Source: Bog-159 sp963756605 (GTDB taxonomy: Bacteria > Acidobacteriota > Terriglobia > Bryobacterales > Bryobacteraceae). Taken from it: 64,000 nucleotides of DNA. The notes under the pieces are model-generated. The model had not been told where the DNA came from. It saw only the letters and a program-made list of their open reading frames with translations, and ran no database searches. Numbering within the stretch: the stretch's first letter is position 1; every line of letters starts with the position of its first letter. Position numbers and translations under genes: made by a program. Below, one piece after another: positions 33,770 to 43,211 of the stretch. The stretch spans positions 186,001 to 250,000 of the forward strand of contig CAVWOT010000018.1 of NCBI GenBank assembly GCA_963756605.1, given 5' to 3'.

Positions 33770-33914
33770 CACCGAACACCTGCATAAATTGTGGGGCAGG
33801 ACTCCAGTCCTGCGGCCGACGTCCAGGTCGGCCTGCTCAGCGTTTGGAATGGATGATTCCAAGCGCGAAGGGCGGGTCCTGGAGGACCCGCGCAGACCTG
33901 GAGGTCTGCCCTAC
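33770..33914 (-). repeat. Full-length tandem-hairpin repeat type A (inverse of 14948-15069)
   Basis: Reverse-orientation copy with the same flank (CACCTGCATAAATT) and the hairpins in the same relative order: GGACTCCAGTCC, GCCGACGTCCAGGTCGGC, GGAATGGATGATTCC, GGGTCCTGGAGGACCC and AGACCTGGAGGTCT. The outer boundary is GTGGGGC...GCCCTAC. With the type C copy it fills the 33742-34045 gap. Confidence 0.75.
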
Positions 33915-33925
33915 AAATTATGCAA

Positions 33926-33972
33926 CACCCTCCAATCTTCGCACGCGGCGAAGATTGGAGCAGTTGTAATAT
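33926..33972 (+). repeat. Dispersed repeat type C copy
   Basis: TCCAATCTTCGC (33931-33942) and GCGAAGATTGGA (33948-33959) make a perfect 12-bp stem with a 5-nt loop, followed by GCAGTTGTAATA. A degenerate relative is at 11028-11078. It could act as a terminator for the esterase side or as a mobile palindrome. Confidence 0.5.
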
Positions 33973-34006
33973 TCAGTCAACCGCGGGAATGCACCCGGCG
34001 CAGCGC

Positions 34007-34035
34007 TTGACACGCTCGCGGAGCGCCAATATACT
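34007..34035 (+). promoter_or_regulatory. Consensus sigma-70-type promoter of the GH29 gene
   Basis: TTGACA (34007-34012), 17-nt spacer, TATACT (34030-34035). The ATG at 34046 is only 10 nt downstream of the -10 box, so the mRNA would have at most a few untranslated bases. Confidence 0.7.
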
Positions 34036-34045
34036 CGGCCTTTAA

Positions 34046-35371
34046 ATGCACCGGCGAACTTTCTGCGCGCTTCCTTTCGCGGCTCCGCCCGTGTGGGCGC
34101 AAACCGATCCAGGGGCCCCCAAAGCCGCACTCGAACGCTGGAAAGATCTGCGCTTCGGGATGTTCATTCACTGGGGGCCGGTGAGCATCGTGGGCACGGA
34201 GATCAGTTGGTCGCGCGGCGGTGAGCGGCGCGGCCGGCACGACGCCCGTACCGGAAGCGTCCCGGTGGAAATCTACGATAACCTTTACCGCATCTTCAAC
34301 CCGGTGAAGTTCGACCCTGATCAATGGGTGCAACTGGCGAAGGACGCCGGCATGCAGTATCTCGTATTCACCACCAAGCACCACGACGGATTCTGCAACT
34401 TCGATTCCAGGCTGACGGATTACAAGATCACCAGCCCGCGGTCCCCTTATGGCAAGGACATCGTCAGGCAGCTTGCGGATGCCTGCCACCGCGGCGGCTT
34501 GGACTGGGGCGTGTACTACTCGCAGCCTGACTGGCACCATCCCGACTATCGTAACGGCGCCGCGCACGCGCGGTACATCGAGTACCTGCACGGGCAGGTG
34601 CGCGAACTACTGACCAGCTACGGCAAGACCAGCATGTGGTTCTTCGACGGGCTCGACGGTACGTCAGCGGATTGGGACGCGCCGCGCCTGATCCGAATGA
34701 TGCGCCAGTTGCAGCCGGATCTGGTAATCAACGATCGTGCGGGCGTTCCGGCGGATTACGATACGCCCGAGCAGACTATCGGCACGTTTCAGAACAAGCG
34801 GCCATGGGAAACCTGCGCCACCGTCGGCCAACAGTGGGCGTATAACCCGGACGACATTTTGCGGCCCATCGAGGAATGTGTGCGCGGCTTGGTGTGCTGC
34901 GCCATCGGCGACGGCAACCTGCTGTTCAACGCCGGACCGCGGCCGGATGGGCGGTTCGAAGAATCTCACGCGGCGCGTCTGCGCGAGATGGGCGAGTTCC
35001 TTCGCAGGTACGGCGATAGCATCTACGGTACGCGCGGCGGCCCTTTCATCGCACCGGACGAGACGATGCGGAAGAAGGACGAGGAGAGCTTCGCCATGCC
35101 GGAAGGAAATTGGTGGGGCGGCAGCACCAACAAGCAAAACGCCATCTATCTGCACATCCTGCGTTGGCCGGCGGAGACGATCAGGCTACCGTCGATCGCC
35201 CGCCGCGTGGTGCGGCACAGCGTGCTCACTGGCGGTAGCGGGTGGGTCAATCAGTCCGATTCCGGAATTGAAGTGAAGGTAGCGCGCGGCGCGCGGCATG
35301 CCGTGGATACTATCGTAAAACTGGAGTTCGACGGCCCTGTGCGGGACATTCCCGCCGTGCGCGCCGGCTGA
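34046..35371 (+). CDS. Alpha-L-fucosidase (GH29 family)
   Basis: 441 residues. A signal-like N-terminus (RRTFCALPFAAPPVWAQ) suggests export. GH29 features: WKDLRFGMFIHWG near 32, the conserved HHDGFCNFDS (112-121), the YGKDIVRQLADACH region, and the putative nucleophile Asp201 in MWFFDG. Then GNLLFNAGPRPDGRF comes near 300. It would release terminal fucose from plant or microbial glycans. No transporter or regulator is adjacent. The leader is extremely short. Confidence 0.9.
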   Translation: MHRRTFCALPFAAPPVWAQTDPGAPKAALERWKDLRFGMFIHWGPVSIVGTEISWSRGGERRGRHDARTGSVPVEIYDNLYRIFNPVKFDPDQWVQLAKDAGMQYLVFTTKHHDGFCNFDSRLTDYKITSPRSPYGKDIVRQLADACHRGGLDWGVYYSQPDWHHPDYRNGAAHARYIEYLHGQVRELLTSYGKTSMWFFDGLDGTSADWDAPRLIRMMRQLQPDLVINDRAGVPADYDTPEQTIGTFQNKRPWETCATVGQQWAYNPDDILRPIEECVRGLVCCAIGDGNLLFNAGPRPDGRFEESHAARLREMGEFLRRYGDSIYGTRGGPFIAPDETMRKKDEESFAMPEGNWWGGSTNKQNAIYLHILRWPAETIRLPSIARRVVRHSVLTGGSGWVNQSDSGIEVKVARGARHAVDTIVKLEFDGPVRDIPAVRAG

Positions 35372-35381
35372 CAATTGGGGA

Positions 35382-35426
35382 GTGGGCGGCCTGTGAGGCC
35401 GCCCGCAGGCAGGGTGCCTGCCCCAC
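35382..35426 (+). repeat. Tandem-hairpin repeat type A variant
   Basis: GGGCGGCCTGTGAGGCCGCCC and GCAGGCAGGGTGCCTGC, hairpins with 3-nt centres, ending in GCCCCAC. It touches the stop of the next minus-strand gene. Confidence 0.6.
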
Positions 35427-35427
35427 T

Positions 35428-38400
35428 TTACTGCACTGCTACGGTGACCGTCTGGCTGGCGTTGTCGCCAACCGTTACCGTTACCGGAATGTTGCCGGAT
35501 GGTGTCCCGCTGGGGATCGTCACGTTGATCTGGATGATGCCCGCGAGCAGGCCGGGAGCGGGTCCCGAGTAATCCACGGTGGCCGTTGCGCCGTTCACCG
35601 TGGCGGTGACGGGTGCGGTGACCAGCGCGCCCAAGGGCACGGTGGGTCCCGGTATCGGATTGAGCGTGCCATCGACCGAGGCTGGATTGGTCAATCCACC
35701 GCCGGTACCGAAGATCTGGATGACCGATCCCGCGGCGGCCGGCAGAGTCGAGCTGTTGATGGTGCTGTCCTGGTTCAGGATGGAGCCTTGGCCCGTGCCC
35801 TTCTCGTTGGCGGTGAAGATGCCGGGCTGAGCGGGCGTAATGGTCAGGATCGCGGCAGCGGATTTTACGCCGTTGTATACGACCGTCATCGACGTGCTGG
35901 CCTCGGTGGACACTTCGAACGGAACCAGGACGTTAATCTGGGTGGCCGAAGTGTAGAGTACGGGTGCGGGTGTAGTGCCGAACATCACCTGCGTTCCCGA
36001 GAGAGTAGTGGCGAGGGCGCCGCCGGTTGCCGGCGCGGCGAACTCCACGCCGGTTTGCGGTCCGAGCGCCGTACCGAAGATCGAAATCGCCATGCCGGGA
36101 GCTATGGTTCCGGATGCGCCGCTAGCCGCGTTGATCACACTCGTTATGGTGGGAGTGGTTAACGTGCCGGACTGCAAAGTAACCGGAATCATCTGCGGAG
36201 TGGTAGAGCCGGCCGTCGTGATAATTACCGAGCCGCTGTAAATTCCGCTCTGGAAACCCGACGGGTTGACGGAGACCGACAGAGTAGCGGGCGTGGTGCC
36301 GCTGGTAGGCGTCACGCTGATCCAGGAGGCGCTGCCGGAAGCGGTGAACCCGATGGCGCCGGACTGGTTAGTGACCGACAGGGTCTGCGGAGCCGGCGCA
36401 GTTCCACTGGCAGACGTAAAGCTCAGCATACTGGGAGTGACGGTTACTTCCGGCGGCCCCGTGATCGTGAGCGTCACCGCCACACTGGCGGAGTTGGCCG
36501 CGCCGCCGGCTGTGACGCCGATCGTACCCGTAAATGTGCCGGTGCCCAGACCAGCAGGATTGACTGTTACCAGCACACTGCCGGGCGTTGTGCCAGTCGC
36601 GGGACTTAGCTGCAGCCAACTACCAGGAGAGGTCGCGGTAAAGGTAAGAGGCGTGCCGCCGGTCGAAATAGCGAAGCTTTGCGGGGCGGGCGCCGTACCT
36701 CCGGGCTGGTAAGTGAAGGCGAGCGCCGACGGAGTCACAGTCAACGTAGCGGCGGCGGACACCGTGAGGCTGACTGAGATTTCGAGCGATGGAGTCGGCG
36801 AACCTGTGCCCGTTATGAACACGGACCCGAGATAGCTTCCCGGAACGAGCAGGCCGGGATTAATGGACACTTTCAAGGTGGCCGGGGCGGTGAGGGCCTG
36901 GCTGACCACGATCCAAGTGACATTACTGGTGATGCCGGACAGCGGCACTGTGCCGGTGCCGGAGGCGGGGGTCAGGGACACGTTTTGTGCCGGCGGAAGC
37001 GCAGCGCCGGTCTGGTAGCTGAAGCTCAAGGTAGTGGGCGACGCCACCAGGTTCGAGCCGGTAATGGTCAAGGTAACCTGGATGGTCTTAGTCGGAATGG
37101 GCAACGCCGGCATGGTCACGGTAACCGTGTCCTGGTAAGAGCCGGGGACCAGTCCGGATGGATTGACAACCAGATTGACATTCGCAGGCGTCGTGCCGCC
37201 GGCGGCGCTGAGCGTAAGCCAGGTCTGGCCGGGGGCCGCGCTTATAGTGAAGGCTTGCGCGGAACCGTCGGAAGAAGAGATGGCCAGCAGGCTGCTGACC
37301 GGAGCGGCGGTGTTAGCGAGAGAGAAGCCGGTAGTGCCGGTCACCTGGATAGTGGCCTTCGGCTGCGTGACCACGATGGTAACTGCCACGCTGGTGGCAG
37401 TGTAACCGGTGGCGGTGACATTAACGGTTCCAGTGTAAGTACCGGTGGTTAAGCCCGTGGGCGAGATATTAACCACGAAGCTGGAAGGCGCCGTGCCGCT
37501 GGCCGGGACTACCAGCCAGTTACCGCCGCTGTTGGTGGTGGCGCTCAGCGTGATCGGCGTGGTGGAGTTATTGGAAGTGGAGACAGCCACACTCTGCCCG
37601 GTGGGTATGGTGCTGCCGGTCAGATAATTGAACGTGATAGTAGCGGGCACTACAGACAGCACCGGCATGGCATTGACCGTGAGTTTCACGGGCACGTTGA
37701 GCGGACTGTTGCCGGCGCCGGCGGAGCTAAGCGCGATATTGGTGTTGTAAGTGCCCGGGGTTAGGCCGCTGGTGAGTATAGAGACGTTGAGTGTTTGGGG
37801 CGTTGTACCGCTGCCCGGAACGATGCTCAACCAACTGGCGGCTGGGTTGGCCGCGGCGGTGAAGCCCAAGCCGGGAACCGTGCTGCCGACACTGATGGTC
37901 TGAAGCGCCGGCGCGCTGCCACCGATGGTGTAGATGAAGTTGAGTTGACTCTGGTTGGAGGTCAACTGGTTGGCGGCCACCGCGAAAGTGACCGGAATGA
38001 CATACTTCGGATTCAAGACACCGGAAGTGGTGGCTTGCACTGTGATGGTTCCGGCGTAGCTGCCGGCCGCCAGTGAACCGGTAGCCGCGGTGACCTGCAG
38101 AGTGGTCGAGGAGTTGGTGCTGCCGCTGATGGGCGTGACGGAGAGCCAGTTGCCTCCGGAAGGACTGGTCACGGCCGCTGTCGCGGTAAAGGCGATGGTG
38201 CCATTGGCGGCGGACACTGTAAGAGCTTGCGCGCTGGGGCTGGGCCCACCCGTCGTGGCACTGAAATTGAGCGCCGAAGGCGCGACGCTAAGGGCCGGCT
38301 GCGGCGCCACGTTCAATGTAACGGTGTAAGTGAGCGGAGCGGCGGCGCCAGTGGCGTTGATCACGACGGAGCCGGTATAGGGTCCCGGCGTGGTGGGCAA

Positions 38401-41010
38401 CTGCGCAGTCACCAAAGAGACAGCAAGAGTAACAGGTGTGGTCGACCCGCTGGGCGTGGCCGTGAACCACGGTACGTTGGGGGTCCCCACGGTTACGCCC
38501 GTAAGTGGCGTATTGCCGTTGGTCCCGATGGTGACATTCTGTCCCCCAGGGACGGTGCCGCCAATTGTGTAATCAAAAGTCAGCGAGGAAGGCGTCGGGG
38601 TCAAACTTGGCAGCGCACTGATGGTAAGACTCACATTAACTGTAAGCGGGCTGTTCCCCGCTTGGGCGGACGTCAAAGTAATAGTGCCATTGTAGGTTCC
38701 GGCGACGAGCGATCCGGGCGTAGCGGTAACCGTGAGGGCTTGCGGCGTGGGTCCGGTAGGTGACGACACGGATAGCCAGGTGAATCCGCCCGAGACACCG
38801 TTGGCCGCTGCGGTGAAAGTCAATGGCGCGCCGCTATTGGTGACATTGAGAGTCTGGGTGGGAGGAGCCGTGCCGCTCAGTTGGTAGAAAAATGGTATTG
38901 GATTAGGCGTCGCGCTCAGACTCGGCGCTTGCCCTACAACCAGCGTCACGTTGATGGTTTGCGGGCTATTGGATGCCTGGGTCGAACTGATCTGCAAAGC
39001 GCCGTTGTAAGTGCCCGGCGTGAGACTGTTCGCCAGAATGGCAACGCTGACGGTGCCCGGCGTATTCGAACCGGAGGGTGTCGCGGACAGCCAGGCATTG
39101 CCTAGTGTCACAGCGACGGTGTACGGAATAGCACTGCTATTCGAGGCGGCCACATTCAGGGTTTGCGCCGCGGGCAGCGATCCCAGATCGGTCATGTTAA
39201 AGGTGAGCGTGTTACTAGACAGCGTGGATCCGGTGATGGTGAGGGTGGGTTCCGGATTGACTATCAGGCTGGCGCTGACCTGCAATCCGCTGTTGGTGGC
39301 GAAGGGCGAGCTGAGTGTGATGGTGCCGGGATAAGTGCCGGGTTGGATGCCGGTCAAAACCGCTGGGTTCACAGAAGCCGTCAGACCCGTAGGCGTGGTG
39401 GCGCCGGCGGGCGCAGCCGCGAGCCAGCTAATGGCGCTGGCGGCGACGTCGGTATAGGGGATGGCTCCCCCGGTGCTGCCAACCGCAACCGGCAGCGCGG
39501 CGGGCGCGCTTCCCCCGATGGTGTAGGTGAAGGTCAAAGAGGGAGTCGCCGTAAGGGCGGCGTCCACCGTAAGATTGACCGACACGGTCAATTGGCCATT
39601 GGTGTTGCCACAGGTGCCGGCGGTGCAGCTGAAGATCAGGGTGCCTTGGTAATTGCCGGTGGCCAGCGTCGCCGCGGCGGTGGTGTTGATCGAGACCGTC
39701 TCGCTCGTGCCGGTGGTGCCGCTGGTAGGCGATACCTGCAGCCAATTTCCAACGCTCGAGGAGGCGGCGGTATAGTTGATGGCCGTGCCGGTGGATCCGA
39801 TGGTGACCGATTGATTGGCGGGCGTGGAACCTGGAGTATAGGTGAAAGACGGGGCCGCTCCGGAGAACGTCATGGAGGGCAGCGGCGGGGTGACCGTCAG
39901 GGTCACGGGGACACTGGTGGGGGAATTGGAGGCCGCGGAGTAGACCGAGACGGAACCGTGGTAAGTGCCTGTGGCGAGCGATCCGGGGCTTACAGCTACG
40001 GTGACCGTGCTGCCGATCTGTCCGCCCGCTGCACCGCCCACGTTGGCACTAAGCCAGCCGGTGCCGCTGCTCATATTGGTGACCAAGGCGAACGCTTCAT
40101 TCTCGGTGGGAGAGCTGCCGACCGTGAAGGTTTGGCTTGGGGCGCTGCCGCCCTGCTGGGCGGTGAAAGTAAGCCCGCCGGTGGGAATGCCGGTCAGTGA
40201 CGGACAACTGGAGCACACCGCTGTAACGGGACCGCTCCCGGTGATGCCGAGAACGGTTGTGTCGCTAGCGGCCGTATAGGTGGCCGTACTGCTCGGCTCA
40301 TTCAGGAGGCTGGCCGAGAAGGCCAGCGGTATGGGCGATACGAGCGAACCCGCCGGGAGCGCGATCGTCGTGGAAAAGGTACCGCTTTCACCCAGGAGGC
40401 TCACGCTGCAGCCCGACACGGTGATGGTATCCTGGCTGGCGCCGATGGAACTGGTGGCGGTGGCGGAGCAAGGGAGCGAGAACCCGCCTTCCTTGAGCGT
40501 CAGGGTTACGGGAGCGCTGACCGAACTTGGATTGTAGACGGCCCCGACAGGGTTAACCGCGGCGGTCGCCGTAAAGGTGATTCCGTTCAGGCCGAGCGGA
40601 TCGTCCAGCTTCGTAGTGACCGTGGCCGTACCGCTGCAGGTCGCGGTTCCGTTCGAGAGGGTCGCACTCGTGGGCGCCGAACTGTACCCGTTACCACCGT
40701 TGCCGCCGTCCGCGGTGTCGAACTTGATCGGGGTCCCCGCCGTGGGTGCGCTTCCAGTAAGAGTAAGGACTCCCGTGGCGGCGGTTCCCGAAGAGGGCGT
40801 CGCGAACGTAAAAATACAGGTGCCTGTCCCGCTGAACGTTCCACCCGATTCGTACGTTCCGCTGGTGACCCTGCCGCTGCTGCCCGGCAGAACAGGCCCT
40901 AACTTGCCATTGATGGTCACGGTCAGCGTCTGGGCGAATAGCCCGGGGGCCCACAGGCCTACGCTTAATATTGCGAACGATTTGATGAAAACAGACTTTA
41001 TTCTCTGCAC
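35428..41010 (-). CDS. Giant exported BACON-like repeat protein with TIGR03437 terminus
   Basis: 1860 residues from GTG 41010, which has AAGGAG at a 7-nt spacing; the upstream GTG at 41016 would leave 1 nt. A signal peptide (IKSFAILSVGLWAPGLFAQ) and an N-terminal region of about 260 residues are followed by about 13 tandem units of roughly 100 residues. Each unit runs L-x-F-x-Y-x-x-G, then WLSVSPxSGTTP, then GTYxGTVTVT. This pattern resembles BACON-type/Ig-like modules thought to bind glycans or mucin. The last 230 residues are TIGR03437. Base composition is uniform. Surface display or secretion and carbohydrate adhesion are inferred. The divergent gap 41017-41261 shows no clear promoter. Confidence 0.85.
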   Translation of the reverse strand: MQRIKSVFIKSFAILSVGLWAPGLFAQTLTVTINGKLGPVLPGSSGRVTSGTYESGGTFSGTGTCIFTFATPSSGTAATGVLTLTGSAPTAGTPIKFDTADGGNGGNGYSSAPTSATLSNGTATCSGTATVTTKLDDPLGLNGITFTATAAVNPVGAVYNPSSVSAPVTLTLKEGGFSLPCSATATSSIGASQDTITVSGCSVSLLGESGTFSTTIALPAGSLVSPIPLAFSASLLNEPSSTATYTAASDTTVLGITGSGPVTAVCSSCPSLTGIPTGGLTFTAQQGGSAPSQTFTVGSSPTENEAFALVTNMSSGTGWLSANVGGAAGGQIGSTVTVAVSPGSLATGTYHGSVSVYSAASNSPTSVPVTLTVTPPLPSMTFSGAAPSFTYTPGSTPANQSVTIGSTGTAINYTAASSSVGNWLQVSPTSGTTGTSETVSINTTAAATLATGNYQGTLIFSCTAGTCGNTNGQLTVSVNLTVDAALTATPSLTFTYTIGGSAPAALPVAVGSTGGAIPYTDVAASAISWLAAAPAGATTPTGLTASVNPAVLTGIQPGTYPGTITLSSPFATNSGLQVSASLIVNPEPTLTITGSTLSSNTLTFNMTDLGSLPAAQTLNVAASNSSAIPYTVAVTLGNAWLSATPSGSNTPGTVSVAILANSLTPGTYNGALQISSTQASNSPQTINVTLVVGQAPSLSATPNPIPFFYQLSGTAPPTQTLNVTNSGAPLTFTAAANGVSGGFTWLSVSSPTGPTPQALTVTATPGSLVAGTYNGTITLTSAQAGNSPLTVNVSLTISALPSLTPTPSSLTFDYTIGGTVPGGQNVTIGTNGNTPLTGVTVGTPNVPWFTATPSGSTTPVTLAVSLVTAQLPTTPGPYTGSVVINATGAAAPLTYTVTLNVAPQPALSVAPSALNFSATTGGPSPSAQALTVSAANGTIAFTATAAVTSPSGGNWLSVTPISGSTNSSTTLQVTAATGSLAAGSYAGTITVQATTSGVLNPKYVIPVTFAVAANQLTSNQSQLNFIYTIGGSAPALQTISVGSTVPGLGFTAAANPAASWLSIVPGSGTTPQTLNVSILTSGLTPGTYNTNIALSSAGAGNSPLNVPVKLTVNAMPVLSVVPATITFNYLTGSTIPTGQSVAVSTSNNSTTPITLSATTNSGGNWLVVPASGTAPSSFVVNISPTGLTTGTYTGTVNVTATGYTATSVAVTIVVTQPKATIQVTGTTGFSLANTAAPVSSLLAISSSDGSAQAFTISAAPGQTWLTLSAAGGTTPANVNLVVNPSGLVPGSYQDTVTVTMPALPIPTKTIQVTLTITGSNLVASPTTLSFSYQTGAALPPAQNVSLTPASGTGTVPLSGITSNVTWIVVSQALTAPATLKVSINPGLLVPGSYLGSVFITGTGSPTPSLEISVSLTVSAAATLTVTPSALAFTYQPGGTAPAPQSFAISTGGTPLTFTATSPGSWLQLSPATGTTPGSVLVTVNPAGLGTGTFTGTIGVTAGGAANSASVAVTLTITGPPEVTVTPSMLSFTSASGTAPAPQTLSVTNQSGAIGFTASGSASWISVTPTSGTTPATLSVSVNPSGFQSGIYSGSVIITTAGSTTPQMIPVTLQSGTLTTPTITSVINAASGASGTIAPGMAISIFGTALGPQTGVEFAAPATGGALATTLSGTQVMFGTTPAPVLYTSATQINVLVPFEVSTEASTSMTVVYNGVKSAAAILTITPAQPGIFTANEKGTGQGSILNQDSTINSSTLPAAAGSVIQIFGTGGGLTNPASVDGTLNPIPGPTVPLGALVTAPVTATVNGATATVDYSGPAPGLLAGIIQINVTIPSGTPSGNIPVTVTVGDNASQTVTVAVQ

Positions 41011-41261
41011 GAACACGCTCCTTGCCGGTCCCCGCGCCCCGGCATTTTCCGATGATAAATCAGATTTTGGCTTAAATGACTGAACTACGCTAGTTTAAAA
41101 GATTCGGCTGAACTTTGGGAGGTACGGTTTGGGACATAGTCCTAGTACTCTACGGAGAGCGCGGATTCGAAAAACACGGGCAGGGCCCGCGCGCGGTTGC
41201 CACCAGCGGGGCTAGAGTGGTGATAGACTTGAAACCTACGGGAAAGGAGCATTACACACAC

Positions 41262-43100
41262 GTGAAGACTTTATTTGCACTCGTTCTGGTGTTGGGACTG
41301 CTGGCAGGCTCCGGACTGGCGCAGCCCACCATCACACAGATACAAAACTCAGCCAGCAACGCTGTTAATCCCGTGGCGGGTACGGCCACGGGGAGTTGCC
41401 TTTGTTCCGCGCTGCCGAATTCCGCCATCGCGCAAGGGTCGTTTTTCTCGATTTATGGCACGGGTATCGGGCCAAGCGCGTTTCAGTTCTGGAATCCCTA
41501 CCCGCTGCCAACATCGCTCGGGGGAGTTACCATCAACGTGGCGGTTCCGGCGGGCGCGACACCGGTCGCGGCGTATCCGGAATTTGTCTCCTCCGGTCAG
41601 ATTAATGCGGTATTGGCTTCGACCACGCCCGTGGGCACTGGAACGGTCACGGTGACCTACAACGGCGCGACCAGTGCCGCGTTTCCCATCACTGTGGTGG
41701 CGATGTCGTTCGGGACATTCTCGCAAAACGAAGCGGGCACAGGTCCGGGGAGTATGACCAACGCGGTCAGCAACGTGCTGGTGACGCCATTCTCGACGAT
41801 CGCGCCTGGGGATTACGTAACGATTTGGGGCACCGGTTTGGGTCCGGCGCCTAACCTTTCTACCGAGGCTAGCGCGCCGCCGCCGCAGACCAACTTGTGC
41901 ACCAGCCAGGCCAGTTGTCCGGTCACGGTTTGGGTTGGCGGAGTGCAAGCTACGGTCACTTATGCCGGGCGCTCGGGCTACACGGCCGAGGATCAGATCG
42001 ATTTCATCGTGCCGAATTCGGCCGTGGTGCAGGGTTGTTACGTGCAGGTAGCCGTGCAAACCGGCTCCATCATCGGCAACTTCACCAGCCTGGCCGTAGA
42101 CCCGACCGGCCCGACCTGCCAGGACGACGACGGCATTAATTACGGCGACCTGGCGTCGGTGGTGACGAGCAAGGGACAGGCCAACGTGGGCTCCATCAGC
42201 TTGCTCAGCAATTATTTGAACCTGTCTATTGCGGCATTGGACGCCACCTTGCAGTGGGACAATGACACGGTGTCCGGGGAGATCGGCACCCTTTCGCAGG
42301 GAGTGCTGAGTGAATCGCAGGGCTTCACGCTGGTGCCGTCGGTGAACAACTGCACGGTCGATCCGTTCCTGAGATATCCGCCGCCGCTCGATCCGAGCCT
42401 GGGGGCGGTGACTTACCTGGACGCGGGAGCTCAATTGAGTATTCAGGGACCCACGGGAACCATAGCGGTGCCCAAGACGAATGGCAAGGGCTACGGCCCC
42501 ACGCTGGTGGGCGGCTCTACAATTGAGGAACTGATCACGGAGACCACCCCGCCGCCCCCCTTCTTCCTGACCTCTGCGAATGCCATCACGCCTACCACAT
42601 TTACGGTGACGGGGCCGGGTGGCGCGGCTGTGGGAATATTCTCCGCGCCCATTACGGTAACATCGGCGGCGGCGGCGTTCAAGTGGACCAATCAGGCCGC
42701 CGTTACCGCCAGTGCGATCCCTCGCAATGCGCCGTTGACTATCACCTGGAGCGGCGGCGACCCGAACGGGTTTGTGGATATTACGGCGGTCTCTTCGACG
42801 TTGCTGTCGGGGGAGGCCCCGTCAGCCAATACGCCGGGCGTGCTGGTGGAGTGCATCGCGCCGGCCAGCGCCGGGACGTTTACCATTCCGACGTATGTTC
42901 TCGAATCGCTGCCTTCGACCGTGAACAGCACTGCGCTGGTTCCGCCGGGCGAGTTGCTGGTGGGCCCTGCCAGTGTGGCTTGCAGCAGTACGATTGCGAC
43001 CAGCACCACGTGTCCCGCTGATTTGACTCTGCCCAGCGGCTTGGATGCGCTTTACATTTTCTACCATTTCATCCAAGGGCAGAATGTGAGCTGGCAGTAG
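41262..43100 (+). CDS. Exported TIGR03437-domain protein
   Basis: 612 residues from GTG 41262, with GGAAAGGAGC upstream; a longer frame to 41115 lacks a ribosome site. The signal peptide (ALVLVLGLLAGSGLAQ) leads into an N-terminal TIGR03437-like region (TITQIQNSASNAVNP...GSFFSIYGTGIGP...VPAGATPVAAYPEFVSSGQI) continuing to about residue 290 (DYVTIWGTGLGP; VQATVTYAGRSG). The C-terminal half has no recognised domain and contains several Cys residues. Extracellular location is inferred. It is divergent from the giant repeat protein, which carries the same domain. Confidence 0.8.
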   Translation: MKTLFALVLVLGLLAGSGLAQPTITQIQNSASNAVNPVAGTATGSCLCSALPNSAIAQGSFFSIYGTGIGPSAFQFWNPYPLPTSLGGVTINVAVPAGATPVAAYPEFVSSGQINAVLASTTPVGTGTVTVTYNGATSAAFPITVVAMSFGTFSQNEAGTGPGSMTNAVSNVLVTPFSTIAPGDYVTIWGTGLGPAPNLSTEASAPPPQTNLCTSQASCPVTVWVGGVQATVTYAGRSGYTAEDQIDFIVPNSAVVQGCYVQVAVQTGSIIGNFTSLAVDPTGPTCQDDDGINYGDLASVVTSKGQANVGSISLLSNYLNLSIAALDATLQWDNDTVSGEIGTLSQGVLSESQGFTLVPSVNNCTVDPFLRYPPPLDPSLGAVTYLDAGAQLSIQGPTGTIAVPKTNGKGYGPTLVGGSTIEELITETTPPPPFFLTSANAITPTTFTVTGPGGAAVGIFSAPITVTSAAAAFKWTNQAAVTASAIPRNAPLTITWSGGDPNGFVDITAVSSTLLSGEAPSANTPGVLVECIAPASAGTFTIPTYVLESLPSTVNSTALVPPGELLVGPASVACSSTIATSTTCPADLTLPSGLDALYIFYHFIQGQNVSWQ

Positions 43101-43111
43101 TTCGAGACCCT

Positions 43112-43211
43112 GTGGCGCACGCTTCAGCGACGCTTCAGCGTGCTGCTGCCGGCTTCAGCCCCGGCAGAACGGCGAACTGAAGTTCGCCGCAGCAAGCTGA
43201 AGCTTGCGCCA
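43112..43211 (+). repeat. Tandem-hairpin repeat, TTCAG/CTGAA variety
   Basis: Bounded by GTGGCGCA and TGCGCCAC. Inside are short hairpins of a second type: CGCTTCAGCG, ACGCTTCAGCGT, GCCGGCTTCAGCCCCGGC, GGCGAACTGAAGTTCGCC and GCAAGCTGAAGCTTGC. It fills the convergent gap before the GT39-like gene stop. Confidence 0.65.

Noticed and set aside
41349..42434. 361-residue minus-strand ORF
   Set aside because: Antisense to the TIGR03437 protein; Arg-rich with no domain.
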